DNA of 64,000 nucleotides from Pseudomonas sp. URMO17WK12:I2 (GCF_003253735.1 NZ_QKYW01000008.1:132990-196989); one strand, 5' to 3'; numbered from the stretch's first letter, positions 8,221 through 16,711 are shown. Notes: generated by a model not told the origin, from the letters alone. Program-made: numbers and translations.

Positions 8221-9279
8221 ATGTCGTTGAATACCCAGGTTGTGCATGACCCCTTATTGCAGGCGCAGCCGGCGCAGGTCAGCGCGGTTCGTGCCGGCAT
8301 CATCGCCAGCGAGCGCTTTGGCGTGCTGGGCAGCGTGCGGCCGCTGGCCGGCGAGCGTGATTTGAACTTCCAGCTGGCCTGTACCAACGGAACAGCCTAC
8401 CTGCTGAAGATTTCCCACCCGTTGGAAAACCCCCAGGTGGTGGACTTCCAGAACCAGGCGCTGCTGCAGATCCAGCGCGCCGACCCCGAGCTGCCGGTGC
8501 AGCGCGTGTACGCTGCGCGCGACGGCCGCTATCAGGCGGCCGTCGATATCGATGGCCGACAGATGCTGGTGCGCCTGCTGTCGTTTGTTGCTGGGCGACC
8601 TCTGCACCAGGTCAAACACTGCAGCGTGAGCCTGCGTCGCAATCTTGGCGACGCCATGGGGCGGCTCGACAGGGCGCTGGCCGACTATCGACATCCGGCA
8701 TCGGGGCACGAACTGCTCTGGGACATGCAGCAGGCTGCTCGGCTGAGGCCACTGCTGGTACATATCGACGACCAACCGCTCAGGGCTCTGGTTGGCGAGG
8801 CGCTGGACGCCTTCGAGGCGTGCGCGCTGCCGCGTTATCCGGTGCTACGCCGACAGGTGATCCACAACGACCTCAACCCGCATAACGTCATCGTCGACAC
8901 GCAGCAGCCGGAGCGCGTGCTGAACATTCTCGATTTTGGTGACATGGTCGAGGCGCCGCTGATCAACGAGGTCGGCGTGGCTGCGGCTTACCAGTTGGGG
9001 CAGCAGGGTGACGTGCTGGCGCCGGCCCTGGATTTCGTGGCCGCCTATCACCGGCGCAACCCGCTGCGCGAAGACGAGTTGGATATCCTCGGCGAGCTGA
9101 TCGCCACACGGCTGGTGATGACCATCGCCATCACTGCCTGGCGAGCCAGCCTGCATCCGCAGAACCGTGCCTACATCCTGCGCAACGTGGCCCAGGCCAG
9201 CGCCAGCCTGCGCGGCCTGGCATCCATCGCGCCTGCGGTTGTGCGTCAACGTATCCTTCAAGCCTGCGTGGGAGCCTAA
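8221..9279 (+). CDS. APH-type small-molecule kinase (hydroxylysine/homoserine-kinase-like)
   Basis: 352 residues with the aminoglycoside-phosphotransferase/choline-kinase fold. The catalytic Brenner motif is HNDLNPHNV (215-223; catalytic D217), and the metal-binding DFGD is at 238-241. It stops 2 bp before the class III PLP gene, so the two are almost certainly co-translated. In other organisms this kinase family partners PLP phospho-lyases, for example hydroxylysine kinase with 5-phosphohydroxylysine phospho-lyase. The likely reaction is therefore ATP- or GTP-dependent phosphorylation of a small amino alcohol. The exact substrate is not determined. Antibiotic modification is unlikely given the context. 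Confidence 0.75.
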   Translation: MSLNTQVVHDPLLQAQPAQVSAVRAGIIASERFGVLGSVRPLAGERDLNFQLACTNGTAYLLKISHPLENPQVVDFQNQALLQIQRADPELPVQRVYAARDGRYQAAVDIDGRQMLVRLLSFVAGRPLHQVKHCSVSLRRNLGDAMGRLDRALADYRHPASGHELLWDMQQAARLRPLLVHIDDQPLRALVGEALDAFEACALPRYPVLRRQVIHNDLNPHNVIVDTQQPERVLNILDFGDMVEAPLINEVGVAAAYQLGQQGDVLAPALDFVAAYHRRNPLREDELDILGELIATRLVMTIAITAWRASLHPQNRAYILRNVAQASASLRGLASIAPAVVRQRILQACVGA

Positions 9280-9281
9280 CC

Positions 9282-10601
9282 ATGAGCATGATCAACGGCT
9301 TCAATGCGGCGGATGCCGAACGCCTGAGCGAAACCGAACGCCGCCTGATCGAGCGCCGCGAGCGGCTGCTCGGCCCGGCCTACCGGCTTTTCTACGAACG
9401 GCCGCTGCATACCGTGCGCGGCGAGGGGGTGTGGTTGTACGACGCCCAAGGTCGCCGTTACCTGGACGCCTACAACAACGTGGCCTCCATCGGCCATTGC
9501 CACCCGCGGGTGGTAAAGGCGATCGCCGCGCAGGCGGCGCTGCTCAATACCCATACCCGCTACCTGCAAGAAGGCATTCTCGATTATGCCGAGCAACTGC
9601 TGGCGACCTTTCCGGCGGGCTTGGAACAGGTGATGTTCACCTGTACCGGCAGCGAGGCCAACGACCTGGCACTGCGCATCGCCCGGCATTACACCGGCGG
9701 TACGGGGGTGATCATCACCCGGTTCGCTTATCACGGGGTGACCGGCGATATCTCCTCGCTGTCACCATCACTCGGAACGGGTATCCAGCTTCCCGCCCAT
9801 GCCCGCAGCGTGCGTGCGCCTGATGTCTATCGCTGCGGGCCGCAGGCCGGCAAGCTGTTCGCCGAGGACGTGCGCGCCGCCATCGCCGATCTGCGTGCCC
9901 ATGGCATCAAACCGGCAGCGCTGCTGATCGACGGTATCTTTGCCAGTGATGGCATCTTCGCCGAGCCTGCAGGTTGCATTGCCGAAGCGGTCGCCAGCGC
10001 CCAGGCCGAAGGGCTGCTGTATATCGCCGATGAGGTGCAGTGCGGCTTTGCCCGCAGCGGTTCGCACATGTGGGGCTTTCAGCGCCATGGCGTACAGCCG
10101 GATCTGGTCAGCCTCGGCAAGCCCATGGGCAACGGCCAGCCGATCGCCGGCGTAGTGGTGCGCCCGGAGGTGCTCGAACCGTTCGGGCGCAGCCTGCGCT
10201 ACTTCAATACCTTTGGCGGCAACCCGGTGTCCTGCGCCGCCGGGCAGGCGGTGCTGGACGTGATCCGCGACGAAGGCCTGCAGCAGCGCTCGGCGCAGAT
10301 CGGCAGCTATTTGCTGGCGGGCATCCGCCAACTGGCGCAGCGGCACGCGTTGATTGGCGATGTGCGCGGGGTCGGGATGTTCATCGGCGTCGAGCTGGTC
10401 AGCGACCGTGCCCTCAAGACCCCTGCGGCCGAGCAGGCCAAGCGGGTGGTCAACGGCATGCGCGAGCGCGGCGTGCTGATCAGTGCAGCGGGGCCGCTGG
10501 AAAACATCCTGAAGATTCGGCCGTTGCTGACGTTCGAACAGGTGCACGCCGATCTGCTCATCACCGCGCTGGATGAAGCGCTGCAAGCTCAGGTCCGCTG
10601 A
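9282..10601 (+). CDS. Class III PLP enzyme (aminotransferase or phospho-lyase)
   Basis: 439 residues, fold-type I class III aminotransferase family. Visible features are AYNNVASIGHCHP (63-75), the phosphate-binding TGSEAN (122-127), DEVQCGF (250-256) and the PLP lysine K280 in SLGKPMGNG. The AYNNVA..GH stretch resembles ethanolamine-phosphate/5-phosphohydroxylysine phospho-lyases (AGXT2L type) more than ordinary acetylornithine-type aminotransferases. With the upstream kinase it could eliminate phosphate and ammonia from a phosphorylated amino alcohol, giving an aldehyde for the SDR. Its 3' end overlaps the convergent kptA by 13 bp. Confidence 0.8.
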   Translation: MSMINGFNAADAERLSETERRLIERRERLLGPAYRLFYERPLHTVRGEGVWLYDAQGRRYLDAYNNVASIGHCHPRVVKAIAAQAALLNTHTRYLQEGILDYAEQLLATFPAGLEQVMFTCTGSEANDLALRIARHYTGGTGVIITRFAYHGVTGDISSLSPSLGTGIQLPAHARSVRAPDVYRCGPQAGKLFAEDVRAAIADLRAHGIKPAALLIDGIFASDGIFAEPAGCIAEAVASAQAEGLLYIADEVQCGFARSGSHMWGFQRHGVQPDLVSLGKPMGNGQPIAGVVVRPEVLEPFGRSLRYFNTFGGNPVSCAAGQAVLDVIRDEGLQQRSAQIGSYLLAGIRQLAQRHALIGDVRGVGMFIGVELVSDRALKTPAAEQAKRVVNGMRERGVLISAAGPLENILKIRPLLTFEQVHADLLITALDEALQAQVR

Positions 10602-11137
10602 AGGAACTCGGCGGGCACCGCTTGCGTCAGCCAGACGCCATTGTCGGCCTGGAAGAACGGGAAACCCTGTTCATGCATGCGCAGCGCCTCGACCGCCAGG
10701 ATCACCGGGCTGCCATAGCGCTGCCCGACCTGCAGAGCCGTTTCCACGTCCTGCGACAGGTGCACATGGTGGCGCACCCCTGCGACCAGCCCCTGGGCTT
10801 CGATGGCTTCCAGGAAACGGCTGGCCGTACCATGGTAAAGCCGCTCGGGTGGGCGCTTTTGCACATGCTGCAGCTGCACCTGGGTGGTCGAGTGGCCTTG
10901 TACCGCCCGAATCCTGCGGCCGTCGTCGGACAGGCTGAAACGCTTCTTGTCGCTGCCGGCAACCACTGCGCGGATGGTATCGATATCCAGCCGGCGGCCA
11001 CTGGCGGCTGCGCCTGCTATCAGTGCGTCGAGGTTGGCCCAGCCTTCGCTGTCCAACTGCACTCCGATGGCCTGCGGCTCGTGGCGCAGCACATAGCTGA
11101 GGAATTTACTGGTGTCGCTGGGCGATTCGCTATTCAT
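10589..11137 (-). CDS. kptA: RNA 2'-phosphotransferase, Tpt1/KptA family
   Basis: 182 residues. The N-terminal winged-helix part contains SKFLSYVLRHEP with R18-H19, and a further conserved arginine lies in KKRF (R66). The C-terminal ADP-ribosyltransferase-like half has LYHGTASRFLEAIEAQGL and VHLSQDVETALQVGQRYGSP. The family removes an internal 2'-phosphate from RNA using NAD+, forming ADP-ribose 1'',2''-cyclic phosphate. Bacteria lack the eukaryotic splicing route that makes such phosphates, so the physiological substrate is unknown. It is tail-to-tail with the PLP enzyme gene. Confidence 0.92.
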   Translation of the reverse strand: MNSESPSDTSKFLSYVLRHEPQAIGVQLDSEGWANLDALIAGAAASGRRLDIDTIRAVVAGSDKKRFSLSDDGRRIRAVQGHSTTQVQLQHVQKRPPERLYHGTASRFLEAIEAQGLVAGVRHHVHLSQDVETALQVGQRYGSPVILAVEALRMHEQGFPFFQADNGVWLTQAVPAEFLQRT

Positions 11138-11178
11138 GCGTTCCCTGCCAATGGCGAAAGTCGGTACGGGTCGCGGAT

Positions 11179-11736
11179 TCAGGCGCCCGGTGCGCTGTCC
11201 AGTGCCTTGCAGCTGGCGGCGAAGTTCTGCTTGCAGGCGCTCTGGAACAGGCGACGCGCCTGGTTGGGATCACGCTGCACACCATCGATACCGCGCAGGT
11301 AAAGGTTGCCGAGAATATGCTGGGCCATGGGGTTGCCGCTGCTGGCGGACTGGTTCAGGTATTTGAGCATGGCTGGCGGGTTGCGAAACTCCGGGTTGTC
11401 ACGGCCAGTGTAAAGGTAGGCCAGGCTGACGGCTGCTTCGGCATGGCCGCGATCGGCTGCCTGCTTCCACCAGTACTCGGCCTGCTTGAGGTCCTTTTGC
11501 GGCTTGCCGACGAAGTAGAAACTGCCGAGCTTGAACTGGCTGTCCAGATCACCGCGCTGTGCCAGCTCGGTCAGGCGCTGGATGTCGCCGTCGACGGCCT
11601 GCTGTTCGGGTGACACGGTGGCGCTTGTGCCTGGGGCCGCAGGCGCCTTGGTTTCGTCGCGGTTGGCACAGCCTGCGAGCAGGACAAGGCAGCTGGCGAG
11701 CAGCAGGGGAGTGGTCAGTGCGGACAGTTGGATCAT
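11179..11736 (-). CDS. Sel1-repeat lipoprotein
   Basis: 185 residues from ATG 11736. The signal sequence ends in a lipobox (LVLLAGC), so the mature protein should be lipid-anchored on the outer or inner membrane facing the periplasm. Residues after about 45 contain two to three Sel1/TPR-like helical repeats (LGSFYFVGKPQKDLKQAEYWWKQAADRGHAEA, then LGNLYLRGIDGVQRDPNQARRLFQSAC), which usually mediate protein contacts. Two cysteines near the C terminus could form a disulfide. A longer in-frame start at 11850 lacks sense as a signal peptide. Function unknown; 41 bp separates it from kptA upstream in coordinates. Confidence 0.75.
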   Translation of the reverse strand: MIQLSALTTPLLLASCLVLLAGCANRDETKAPAAPGTSATVSPEQQAVDGDIQRLTELAQRGDLDSQFKLGSFYFVGKPQKDLKQAEYWWKQAADRGHAEAAVSLAYLYTGRDNPEFRNPPAMLKYLNQSASSGNPMAQHILGNLYLRGIDGVQRDPNQARRLFQSACKQNFAASCKALDSAPGA

Positions 11737-11880
11737 GTTGGGCTCCAGATAGACGGCCCATGCTGCGTGGCCTATAGCGGTCAGGGAGCCGTCAGTGCTT
11801 CGATTGTTGTCGATCTTCGACCGGGCCGCCGGCGAACGGTTCGCTTGCACTGGGGTAAATGCACTGCGAGCTGATCCGGC

Positions 11881-11909
11881 TTGGCGATATGAAAATAGTC
11901 GTGTATTTT
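11881..11909 (+). promoter_or_regulatory. Candidate promoter with overlapping dyads for the glutamylpolyamine-type operon
   Basis: TTGGCG (11881-11886) and TATTTT (11904-11909) are spaced by 17 bp. ATGAAAATA in the spacer pairs imperfectly with TATTTTTTCAT, and a perfect palindrome TTTCATGAAA (11909-11918) overlaps the -10. Candidate target of the XRE-cupin regulator encoded in the operon. Confidence 0.5.
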
Positions 11910-11941
11910 TTCATGAAATAATCTTTTGATAATTTCATCGC

Positions 11942-13231
11942 ATGTTCATGCATTCTTCCAGGCACCTCGCCACCTACTATGCAGGCTGCTACCCCGGCAC
12001 CATCGCTCAACGCCCGCGCCTTGAAGCCAGCCTCGACTGCGATGTGCTGATCGTTGGCGCCGGTTTCAGCGGCCTGCATTGCGCATTGCGGCTGGCGCAG
12101 CGTGGCAAGCGTGTGGTCGTGCTGGAAGCCAGCCGGGTGGCCTGGGCAGCCTCGGGCCGCAATGGCGGGCAGGCATTGCTGGGCTGGTCGTGCGATATGC
12201 CGCCGCTGGAAAAAGCCCTCGGCTTGCAGGGTGCCCGCCAGCTGTGGGACAGCATGTGCTGGGCCGCCGATGAGCTGCGTGAGTTGCCGGCGCGTCATGG
12301 CTTCGAGGTCGATTACCGGGTCGGTAGCCTGTGGACGGCGGTACTGCCGCGCCGCGTCGCCCGGTTGCGCGAGGCGCAGCATGAGGCCGTGCATAAATGG
12401 GGCTACCGCGACCTGCGCCTGATCGAGGGCGCGCAATTGCGCGAATGGATCGACAGCCCGCGCTACGTGGCGGCGCTGCACGACGCCAGGGGCGCCCACC
12501 TGGATCCGCTCAAGCTCGCTCAGGGGCTGGCCACGGCCATCGAGGCGGCTGGCGGTCGGATCTTCGAGCAGAGCCGCGCGCTGGCCTACGAGACGCTTCC
12601 CGAAGGCTATCGGGTGCGCACGCCTGAGGGCGAAGTGCGCGCCGACGTCTTGGTGCTGGCCTGCAATGCCTATCTCGATGACCTGGACCCAGCGCTGTCG
12701 CAACGAGTACTGCCGGTGGGCTCCTACCAGGTGGCCACAGCCGTGCTCGACCCACAGCTGGCGCGCTCGTTGTTGCCCCAGAACAGTTGCGTGATCGACA
12801 ACCAGTTCGTGCCCGACTATTTCCGCCTGACGCCGGACAACCGGCTGCTTTTCGGTGGCGGCTGCACCTATCTGGGCGGCTTGCCGAAGGACGTGCCCGC
12901 GGCGACACGGCCCTATCTGGAGCGGGTGTTTCCCCAGCTCAAGGGCGTCGCCATCGATTACGGCTGGGGCGGGCATATCGACGTCACCCTGAAGCGCACG
13001 CCGGATGTCGGTCGTCAGGGCCGGCGTTATTGGTTGCAGGGGTTCTCCGGGCACGGCGTACTGCCGACCCTGGCCGCGGCGCGGGCGGTAACCGACGCGA
13101 TTCTCGGTGATGAGCAGTTGCTGGCGCTGTATCAGCGTATCGGCAACCCGCGTTTTCCGGGCGGCGCCTGGCTGGCGGCGCCCATGGAGGCGGCCGGCAA
13201 GGCCTGGTACCGCCTGCGAGACTACCTATGA
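11942..13231 (+). CDS. FAD-dependent amine oxidase (gamma-glutamylputrescine oxidase type)
   Basis: 429 residues of the DAO/glycine-oxidase family. The dinucleotide-binding motif VLIVGAGFSGLHCALRLAQRGKRVVVLEA (FAD; GxGxxG at 39-44) is preceded by the SYY-like N terminus common to PuuB/OrdL proteins. The C-terminal part has GWGGHIDVTLKRTPDVG and GFSGHGV, characteristic of the FAD-contacting end of this family. It likely oxidises a gamma-glutamylated polyamine or related secondary amine to an aldehyde with H2O2 release. ATG 11942 or 11948 are both possible; neither has a good Shine-Dalgarno. Its stop overlaps the regulator start by 4 bp. Confidence 0.82.
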   Translation: MFMHSSRHLATYYAGCYPGTIAQRPRLEASLDCDVLIVGAGFSGLHCALRLAQRGKRVVVLEASRVAWAASGRNGGQALLGWSCDMPPLEKALGLQGARQLWDSMCWAADELRELPARHGFEVDYRVGSLWTAVLPRRVARLREAQHEAVHKWGYRDLRLIEGAQLREWIDSPRYVAALHDARGAHLDPLKLAQGLATAIEAAGGRIFEQSRALAYETLPEGYRVRTPEGEVRADVLVLACNAYLDDLDPALSQRVLPVGSYQVATAVLDPQLARSLLPQNSCVIDNQFVPDYFRLTPDNRLLFGGGCTYLGGLPKDVPAATRPYLERVFPQLKGVAIDYGWGGHIDVTLKRTPDVGRQGRRYWLQGFSGHGVLPTLAAARAVTDAILGDEQLLALYQRIGNPRFPGGAWLAAPMEAAGKAWYRLRDYL

Positions 13232-13803
13232 AGGGCTCCACCGGCATGGACATGCAGGAAGAAATAGAAGGCCTGGCGATCCTCATCCGTGACCTGCGCA
13301 AGCACAAGAACCTGACACTTGGCGAGCTGGCCGGGCGCATTGGCCGCTCGGTGGGCTTCCTGTCCCAGGTCGAGCGTGGCCTGTCGAAGCCGACCGTGGC
13401 GGACCTGACCGCCATCAGCGAAGCGCTCGGCGTATCGACCACCTATTTCTACAGCCTGGAAAAGCCGCGGGCGCTGCCGTGGGTCACCCGGCCCGGTGAG
13501 CGGCGCACCCTGTATTACGCCGGCGGCATTACCGATGTGCTGGCGTCGCCGAGCATGTCGGCCGGCTTCTCCATGCTGGAAAGTCACCTGGCACCTGGCG
13601 CGACCAGCGGTGACGGGCACCTGAACGACAGCTCGGAGCAGGGCGGCTTCGTGCTCGAAGGCCAGTTGAGCATCTGGCTGGATGACCAGCCGGAGCCCGT
13701 TACCCTCGGGCCCAATGACAGCTTCCAGTTGCCGCCGCACAGCCAGTTCCGTTACGCCAACCTAACCGACCAGCCCGCACGGGTACTCTGGGTGTTCCGC
13801 TAG
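13228..13803 (+). CDS. XRE-cupin transcriptional regulator (PuuR-like)
   Basis: 191 residues. An N-terminal XRE helix-turn-helix (about 16-72; LGELAGRIGRSVGFLSQVERGLSKPTVADL) is joined to a C-terminal cupin domain (about 110-190; HLAPGATSGDGHLNDSSEQGGFVLEGQLSIWLDDQPEPVTLGPNDSFQLPPHSQFRYAN). This is the architecture of PuuR, which represses gamma-glutamylputrescine genes. The ATG overlaps the oxidase stop (ATGA at 13228), implying translational coupling. The cupin presumably senses a polyamine or pathway product; the dyads at 11881-11918 are its plausible target. Confidence 0.88.
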   Translation: MKGSTGMDMQEEIEGLAILIRDLRKHKNLTLGELAGRIGRSVGFLSQVERGLSKPTVADLTAISEALGVSTTYFYSLEKPRALPWVTRPGERRTLYYAGGITDVLASPSMSAGFSMLESHLAPGATSGDGHLNDSSEQGGFVLEGQLSIWLDDQPEPVTLGPNDSFQLPPHSQFRYANLTDQPARVLWVFR

Positions 13804-13823
13804 GCGGGCACAGGAAATCTCAC

Positions 13824-15164
13824 ATGACCTTCACGAGTTTGTCCGACGAAGTCCGCGCCTTTCGTGCCGCCCACCCCGACGTGCGTTACGTCGACCTGAT
13901 CTGCCTGGATATCCCCGGGCATTTCTACGGCAAGCGCTACCCCATCGACATGCTGGAAAAGGTCGCCGCCGGCAGCCTGCTCAAGCTGCCGCAGAACTGT
14001 GTGCTGCTCGGTGCCCAGGGCGGGCTGCACGAGATCGGCGACTACTGTTTCCATGATGGCGACCCGGACGCCACACGGCGGTTGATTCCCGGCACGCTCA
14101 AGCCGGTACGCTGGGAACAGCAGCCCCTGGGGCAGATGCTGATCAGCTCCGATGGCACCGATTCGCCCATCGAGTTCGAACCCCGGGAAGTGCTGGCGCG
14201 GGTAATGGCGCGCCTGGCAGCCAAGGACATTCATCCGGTGGTGGCCTTCGAGCTGGAGTTCTACCTGTTCGACCGGGCCTTGAAGGACGGCCTACCGCAA
14301 TACCCCCGGGACCCGCTGTGCGGCGATGAGGACGACCAGCCCAACCTGCATATCGAGCGCTTGTCGCGTTTCTCCCCGGTGTTGCACGAGATCGTCGAGG
14401 TGGCCAATGAGCAGGGCATCGACGCCAACGTGATCACCGCGGAAATCGGCCCCGGGCAATTCGAGATCAATTTCGGCCACTGTGAAGACGGTCTGCAGGC
14501 CGCCGACTGGGCCGCACTGTTCACCCGGCTGACCCGTGGCGTGGCGCTCAAGCATGGTCATCGCGCCAGCTTCATGAGCAAACCGTACCTGGATGCGCCG
14601 GGCAGCGGCATGCATGTGCACGTCAGCCTTTACGACGAGCAGGGCAACAACCTGCTGGCGGCGGACGACGGCAAGCCCTTGCGCCACGCGGTGGCCGGCT
14701 GCCTGGACTGGCTGCCGCACTGCATGCCGATTTTTGCCCCGCACCATAACGCCTATCGCCGCTACGGTTCACGGGTGAACGCTGCCAGCCGCGCCAGCTG
14801 GGGCTACGAGGACCGCGATGCCTGTGTACGCATTCCCGATTCGGATGCCCGCAACCTGCGTATCGAGCATCGCCTGGCAGGCGCCGATGCCAACCCCTAT
14901 CTGGTGCTGGCAGCCATCCTCTCGGCCATGGAGCATGGCCTCGAGCAGCGCGCCGAGCCCATCGCGCCGTTGAACGAGAACCGTCAGAGCGGCATCGACT
15001 TTCCCATGGACATGCTCGCGGCGGTGGCGCAGATGCGCCATCAGCCGGCAGTCAATGCCGGGCTGGGTGAGGAATTCGTGATGGTGTATTGCGAGAACAA
15101 GCGCCAGGATCACCTGGCGTTCATGGAGCACATCAATGCCCGCGAGTACCGCTGGTTCCTCTGA
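13824..15164 (+). CDS. Glutamine-synthetase-like gamma-glutamylamine ligase
   Basis: 446 residues, glutamine synthetase superfamily (GSIII/PuuA-type). The active-site stretches are recognisable: FELEFYLFD, AEIGPGQFEINF, PGSGMHVHVSL, NAYRRYGSRVNAASRASWGYEDRDACVRIP and RIEHRLAGADANPYLVLAAIL. The PuuA branch attaches glutamate to putrescine or another amine using ATP. Neighbours are an amine oxidase and a PuuR-like regulator, so the operon encodes at least ligation, oxidation and regulation of a gamma-glutamylpolyamine route. Aldehyde dehydrogenase and hydrolase genes are not adjacent. The preferred amine is not readable from sequence. Confidence 0.85.
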   Translation: MTFTSLSDEVRAFRAAHPDVRYVDLICLDIPGHFYGKRYPIDMLEKVAAGSLLKLPQNCVLLGAQGGLHEIGDYCFHDGDPDATRRLIPGTLKPVRWEQQPLGQMLISSDGTDSPIEFEPREVLARVMARLAAKDIHPVVAFELEFYLFDRALKDGLPQYPRDPLCGDEDDQPNLHIERLSRFSPVLHEIVEVANEQGIDANVITAEIGPGQFEINFGHCEDGLQAADWAALFTRLTRGVALKHGHRASFMSKPYLDAPGSGMHVHVSLYDEQGNNLLAADDGKPLRHAVAGCLDWLPHCMPIFAPHHNAYRRYGSRVNAASRASWGYEDRDACVRIPDSDARNLRIEHRLAGADANPYLVLAAILSAMEHGLEQRAEPIAPLNENRQSGIDFPMDMLAAVAQMRHQPAVNAGLGEEFVMVYCENKRQDHLAFMEHINAREYRWFL

Positions 15165-15173
15165 GGCTCTGCG

Positions 15174-15294
15174 CGAAAGTACCTGCGCTCGGTGATGCTT
15201 CGTTAAAAATCGCTTCGGCCTGCTCATTTACAGCTCGTAAACTCCGCGGCCTCACCGATTTTTGCCTCGCCTGACCTTCGCTCGGAGACTTTCG
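15174..15294. repeat. Intergenic repeat, family 1 copy C (diverged)
   Basis: 121-bp element with terminal inverted repeats CGAAAGT (15174-15180) and ACTTTCG (15288-15294). The internal GTTAAAAA, GCTCATTTACAGCTCGTAAACTCCGC (described as GCTCATTTACA then GTAAACTCCGC) and TTTTTGCC blocks align with copy B at 46018. TTTACagctcGTAAA forms a hairpin at its centre. It occupies the gap after the ligase gene. Confidence 0.65.
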
Positions 15295-15321
15295 TACAGA
15301 CCCTGAGGTATGTGCATAAAT

Positions 15322-15352
15322 AGAAAAACCCGCCGATGGCGGGTTTTTTTCT
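15322..15352. terminator. Bidirectional terminator between ligase and Yip1 genes
   Basis: AAACCCGCC-gat-GGCGGGTTT is a perfect stem flanked by an A run on the left and a T run on the right, so it can terminate both convergent transcripts. Confidence 0.9.
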
Positions 15353-15364
15353 ATGGGCAGCCGG

Positions 15365-15976
15365 TTAGCGGAACAGCGACCAGCTCACTGCATAGTCGTT
15401 GAAGCCCAGGCCCCACAGCGCGACGGTCAGGGCCAGCAGTAGCTCCAGCACCAAGACGCCGATGGCCAGGGTGCCGCCAGAGATGGTCAGCCCCTCGTTG
15501 ACCGGAATGCGCAGGAACGCCGGCATGCCCACGTACAGCAAGCGTGCGCTGTAGGCCAGCGCGACGATGCCGACCATCAGCAGCAGCCAGGCTTTCGGAT
15601 AGAGCAGGGCGATACCGGCGATGAACAGCGGCGTGGCCACATAGCCTGCGAAGATGATGCAGCGGCTACGGCTCGGGCGGCTGGCGAAGGAGTCGGACAT
15701 CCAGTGGATGACGTTACCCATGATGGCCACGCCGATCAGCATCAGGATGTAGAACACGATACCCAGCGCTGCGGCGGTCGGCACTGCAACCTTGTAGGCT
15801 TCGCCGCCCAGGTGCCAGCCGATCTGCGTGGTACCGATAAAAGCACTGACGACGGGGATGAGTGCCATCAGCAGAACGTGGCGGGCATAAAGGTTGGTGA
15901 TGCTTTCCTTTTCCCGGTCGATGTTGCGCCACTCGCGGCCCGGATTGGCCAGCAGCCCCCAAATGTGATTGATCAT
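15365..15976 (-). CDS. Yip1-domain integral membrane protein
   Basis: 203 residues from ATG 15976, preceded by GGAGAAGAG. A short cytoplasmic N terminus (MINHIWGLLANPGREWRNIDREKE) leads into five or six hydrophobic segments covering the remainder, matching the Yip1 family pattern in proteobacteria. No catalytic motif is visible. It is transcribed alone toward the bidirectional terminator. Function unknown. Confidence 0.8.
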   Translation of the reverse strand: MINHIWGLLANPGREWRNIDREKESITNLYARHVLLMALIPVVSAFIGTTQIGWHLGGEAYKVAVPTAAALGIVFYILMLIGVAIMGNVIHWMSDSFASRPSRSRCIIFAGYVATPLFIAGIALLYPKAWLLLMVGIVALAYSARLLYVGMPAFLRIPVNEGLTISGGTLAIGVLVLELLLALTVALWGLGFNDYAVSWSLFR

Positions 15977-16408
15977 GACTCTTCTCCTCTGACTCCAGCA
16001 TCGTGCCGGCATGAGATACCCGAGAGCTGATCAGCCTGGATTGTGCGTCAGGTGCCATTCAATTCAGCCCTCACAGCTATGAGTGAAGTTCACCGCAATA
16101 GGTTTGACCAGAAATTCACCGTCCAGCCGCACCCGCACTTTTCAACGCCATCGATGCGCCGTCGTATACCGCGGCTGACGGGGCATCGCAGCGGTTGTGC
16201 ATAAGCTGCAAGGGCTCGTAACCGGGTATGTCCAGCGAGCCACAAAAAACACCGGCCGGCGCCGCGCAAAGCCCAGCCGCTGCGCATGGTAGCGGGCTGG
16301 TGGGGGAGGGGAGGGCGTATTGCCCTAGTTTTTGTGTGTGCTCTTTGGCCCCTGCCTTAGCATGGGCAAAGGTGCTATGTTGCGCACCCTCTCAGGCAGG
16401 GCCAGAAC
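15977..16408. other. 432-bp intergenic gap without a recognised gene
   Basis: I see no coding pattern, RNA gene or clear repeat. It holds the upstream regions of the divergent Yip1 gene and the small membrane protein gene. A G-rich segment near 16296-16316 precedes the latter. Confidence 0.5.
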
Positions 16409-16711
16409 ATGAGCGACGACAAGGCACGTAACCAATCCCCAGAGCAGCCGAACAGCGGCAAACGCGGCGGCTGTCTGTGGCTGACCCTGTTGGGTCTTGG
16501 CTTTATCGTGTTGGTATTCGGCATCATCATCTATGCCATCACCCGTGAGCAGACCGCCGAGGTGCAGGCCAACGAGCAGCGTGCCATCCAGGCCTGCTGG
16601 GTCAAGGCCAATGACCCTTCGGCAACGCCGACCTCGCGTGCCTTCGCCACCGACAGCTGCAAGGAGATGGAGAAGCAGTTCCGCATCAAGTACGACCGGG
16701 ATCCGGAGTGA
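16409..16711 (+). CDS. Small single-pass membrane protein of unknown function
   Basis: 100 residues. A hydrophilic, Ser/Lys-containing N terminus is followed by one transmembrane helix (about 22-45; CLWLTLLGLGFIVLVFGIIIYAI), then a short domain with two cysteines (QACWVKAND and TDSCKEME) that may face the periplasm and form a disulfide. Its stop codon overlaps the next start, so it is coupled to the thioredoxin-like gene. Not recognised beyond this. Confidence 0.7.
   Translation: MSDDKARNQSPEQPNSGKRGGCLWLTLLGLGFIVLVFGIIIYAITREQTAEVQANEQRAIQACWVKANDPSATPTSRAFATDSCKEMEKQFRIKYDRDPE

Noticed and set aside
8221..9279. Aminoglycoside-resistance gene
   Set aside because: The APH fold is shared by many small-molecule kinases. 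The 2-bp linkage to a class III PLP enzyme points to metabolism.
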